From contig CANJYC010000107.1 in the NCBI GenBank assembly GCA_947478985.1, positions 1-6,477 on the forward strand: a DNA stretch of 6,477 bases, in the 5' to 3' direction. The first letter of the stretch is position 1. Each line of letters begins with the position of its first letter. Below are positions 5,810 through 6,477 of the stretch, one piece after another. Below the pieces are notes generated by a model, which was not told the origin of the DNA, ran no database searches, and was given only the letters and a program-made list of their open reading frames with translations. The position numbers were made by a program, and so were the translations under genes. The stretch is from Acidobacteriota bacterium. Its GTDB lineage: Bacteria > Acidobacteriota > Vicinamibacteria > Vicinamibacterales > UBA2999.

Positions 5810-5838
5810 AGTGTATCGTCCGAGGAACACGTCCTCAA
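5810..5838 (-). promoter_or_regulatory. Candidate sigma-70 promoter of the tfoX-like gene
   Basis: On the minus strand TTGAGG (5838-5833) and TACACT (5815-5810) are separated by 17 nt, the optimal sigma-70 spacing; each box matches the consensus at four of six positions. Transcription would start near 5803, giving a leader of about 60 nt to the ATG at 5743. The element lies in the 129-bp gap (5744-5872) after the permease-like gene; nothing else was recognised in that gap. Confidence 0.4.
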
Positions 5839-5872
5839 GTGTGTGGTGCCGAACCCTCTCTGCGGCGCGGTC

Positions 5873-6477
5873 TCAGGAGGTTGGCGGCATCCCCTCCAGC
5901 TGCCGGCGAAGGCGCATCACAGCGGTCTCTCGGCGCTCGCTGCGCAATTCGACTTCGAAGCTGTCGAGCGCGGCCCTGACGATGTCGCGATGATGGATAC
6001 GAGGCCCGACGGCGCTGACCGCGTTGACCCACAGTCGGTGAATGTGTTCCACGTCGTCGCTGGAGAGGTCCGGCAGGTGCGCACCCAGGGAGAACCGATT
6101 CACGCGGCCATCCTTGCCCAGCACCAGCAGGCGCGTGGACAGATCGAGATCGTGAGGCGTGCGGTCCCAGGCTTCTCCCAGCAGATGCGCCTGTTGTTCC
6201 GGCGTCATGATTTCAGACTCTCCGACGACGATCAGGCCTGAACGCAGCTGGACGGCTGACTGCGCCAGTGCGTCGAAGATATTCGTGCCTGGCGTGACGA
6301 GCAGTGTGACCGTTCTGCCATGGCGTTCTGCGATGGCCACCACCCGCGTGAACAGCTTCTGCTCGTAGTCGGAGAAAATCTGGTCATCGGTGATGCCGGG
6401 TGTGCCGCGTCCCTGCCCGAGTACGCGGACGGTGAGCACAACCACGTCGCGGTCCTCGGCCTCCGTCTGGCTGAGGA
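5873..6477 (-). CDS. C-terminal soluble part of a probable APC-family permease with a USP-like domain (cut by window edge)
   Basis: The frame is open to the right edge, so the 200 visible residues are the C-terminal end of a longer protein; the GTG at 6445 is probably internal. The visible part has no transmembrane segment. It begins DVVVLTVRVLG, a buried beta strand, then DQIFSDYEQKLFTRVVAIAERHGRTVTLLVTPGTNIFDALAQSA and SGLIVVGES, an alternating alpha/beta pattern like universal-stress-protein (USP) domains. The stretch LGEAWDRT, LDLSTRLLV, FSLGAHLPDLSSDDVEHIHRLW and HHRDIVRAALDSFEVELRSE recalls the cytoplasmic tails I associate with APC-type amino-acid permeases in Acidobacteriota and related phyla. 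In such proteins the tail may sense or regulate transport; that is inference. It could instead be a stand-alone USP-like protein with an unusual C-terminus. The membrane part, if present, lies beyond 6477. Confidence 0.6.
   Translation of the reverse strand, partial: LSQTEAEDRDVVVLTVRVLGQGRGTPGITDDQIFSDYEQKLFTRVVAIAERHGRTVTLLVTPGTNIFDALAQSAVQLRSGLIVVGESEIMTPEQQAHLLGEAWDRTPHDLDLSTRLLVLGKDGRVNRFSLGAHLPDLSSDDVEHIHRLWVNAVSAVGPRIHHRDIVRAALDSFEVELRSERRETAVMRLRRQLEGMPPTS

Noticed and set aside
5702..6241. 179-residue plus-strand open frame opposite the tfoX-like and permease-like genes
   Set aside because: It spans two supported minus-strand genes and the gap between them and has no recognisable domain.
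1..6477. Search for CRISPR arrays, tRNA/rRNA genes, insertion sequences or phage genes
   Set aside because: No spaced direct repeats, tRNA-like cloverleaf, transposase or terminal inverted repeats were seen; the window reads as ordinary chromosomal gene content.

Overview
The window is a compact, GC-rich bacterial chromosomal segment with eight protein-coding genes, two of them cut by the window edges. No RNA gene, insertion sequence, CRISPR array or phage gene was seen. Signal peptides, a TolC-family outer-membrane protein and a Spy-like periplasmic protein indicate a diderm (Gram-negative) host. The anti-sigma C-terminus, the Spy-like protein and an APC permease with a USP-like tail resemble proteins I associate with Acidobacteriota, perhaps Vicinamibacteria. 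That placement is inference from sequence style, not from a search.

Left block, minus strand (2260 down to 1): an apparent four-gene envelope-stress operon. It reads ECF sigma factor, membrane anti-sigma factor, Spy/CpxP-like periplasmic protein, then the N-terminal 176 residues of a TolC-family protein that runs off the left edge. The sigma and anti-sigma genes are 2 nt apart and the spy-like and tolC-like genes 8 nt apart. A similar two-box motif (GTAAAC, 16-17 nt, CGTA) lies upstream of both the sigma gene and the spy-like gene. This suggests an autoregulated sigma factor whose output is a periplasmic chaperone and an efflux or export channel.

Centre block, plus strand (2377 to 5383): gatB, ftsE and ftsX, linked by 4-nt start/stop overlaps (GTGA and ATGA). 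GatB is a subunit of the tRNA-dependent amidotransferase; FtsE and FtsX form the divisome ABC complex that controls peptidoglycan hydrolases. gatC, gatA and an envC-like hydrolase activator are not in the window. The 116-bp divergent region 2261-2376 carries the promoters for both the sigma operon and gatB.

Right block, minus strand (6477 down to 5402): the C-terminal soluble part of a protein most like an APC-family permease with a USP-like tail, cut by the right edge, then a small TfoX N-terminal-domain protein that ends 18 bp from the end of ftsX (convergent). A plausible sigma-70 promoter lies between these two genes.

The genes are mostly of known families. The most interesting signals are the shared ECF-type promoter motif, the unusual spacing of the anti-sigma zinc ligands, and the gatB-ftsE-ftsX coupling.
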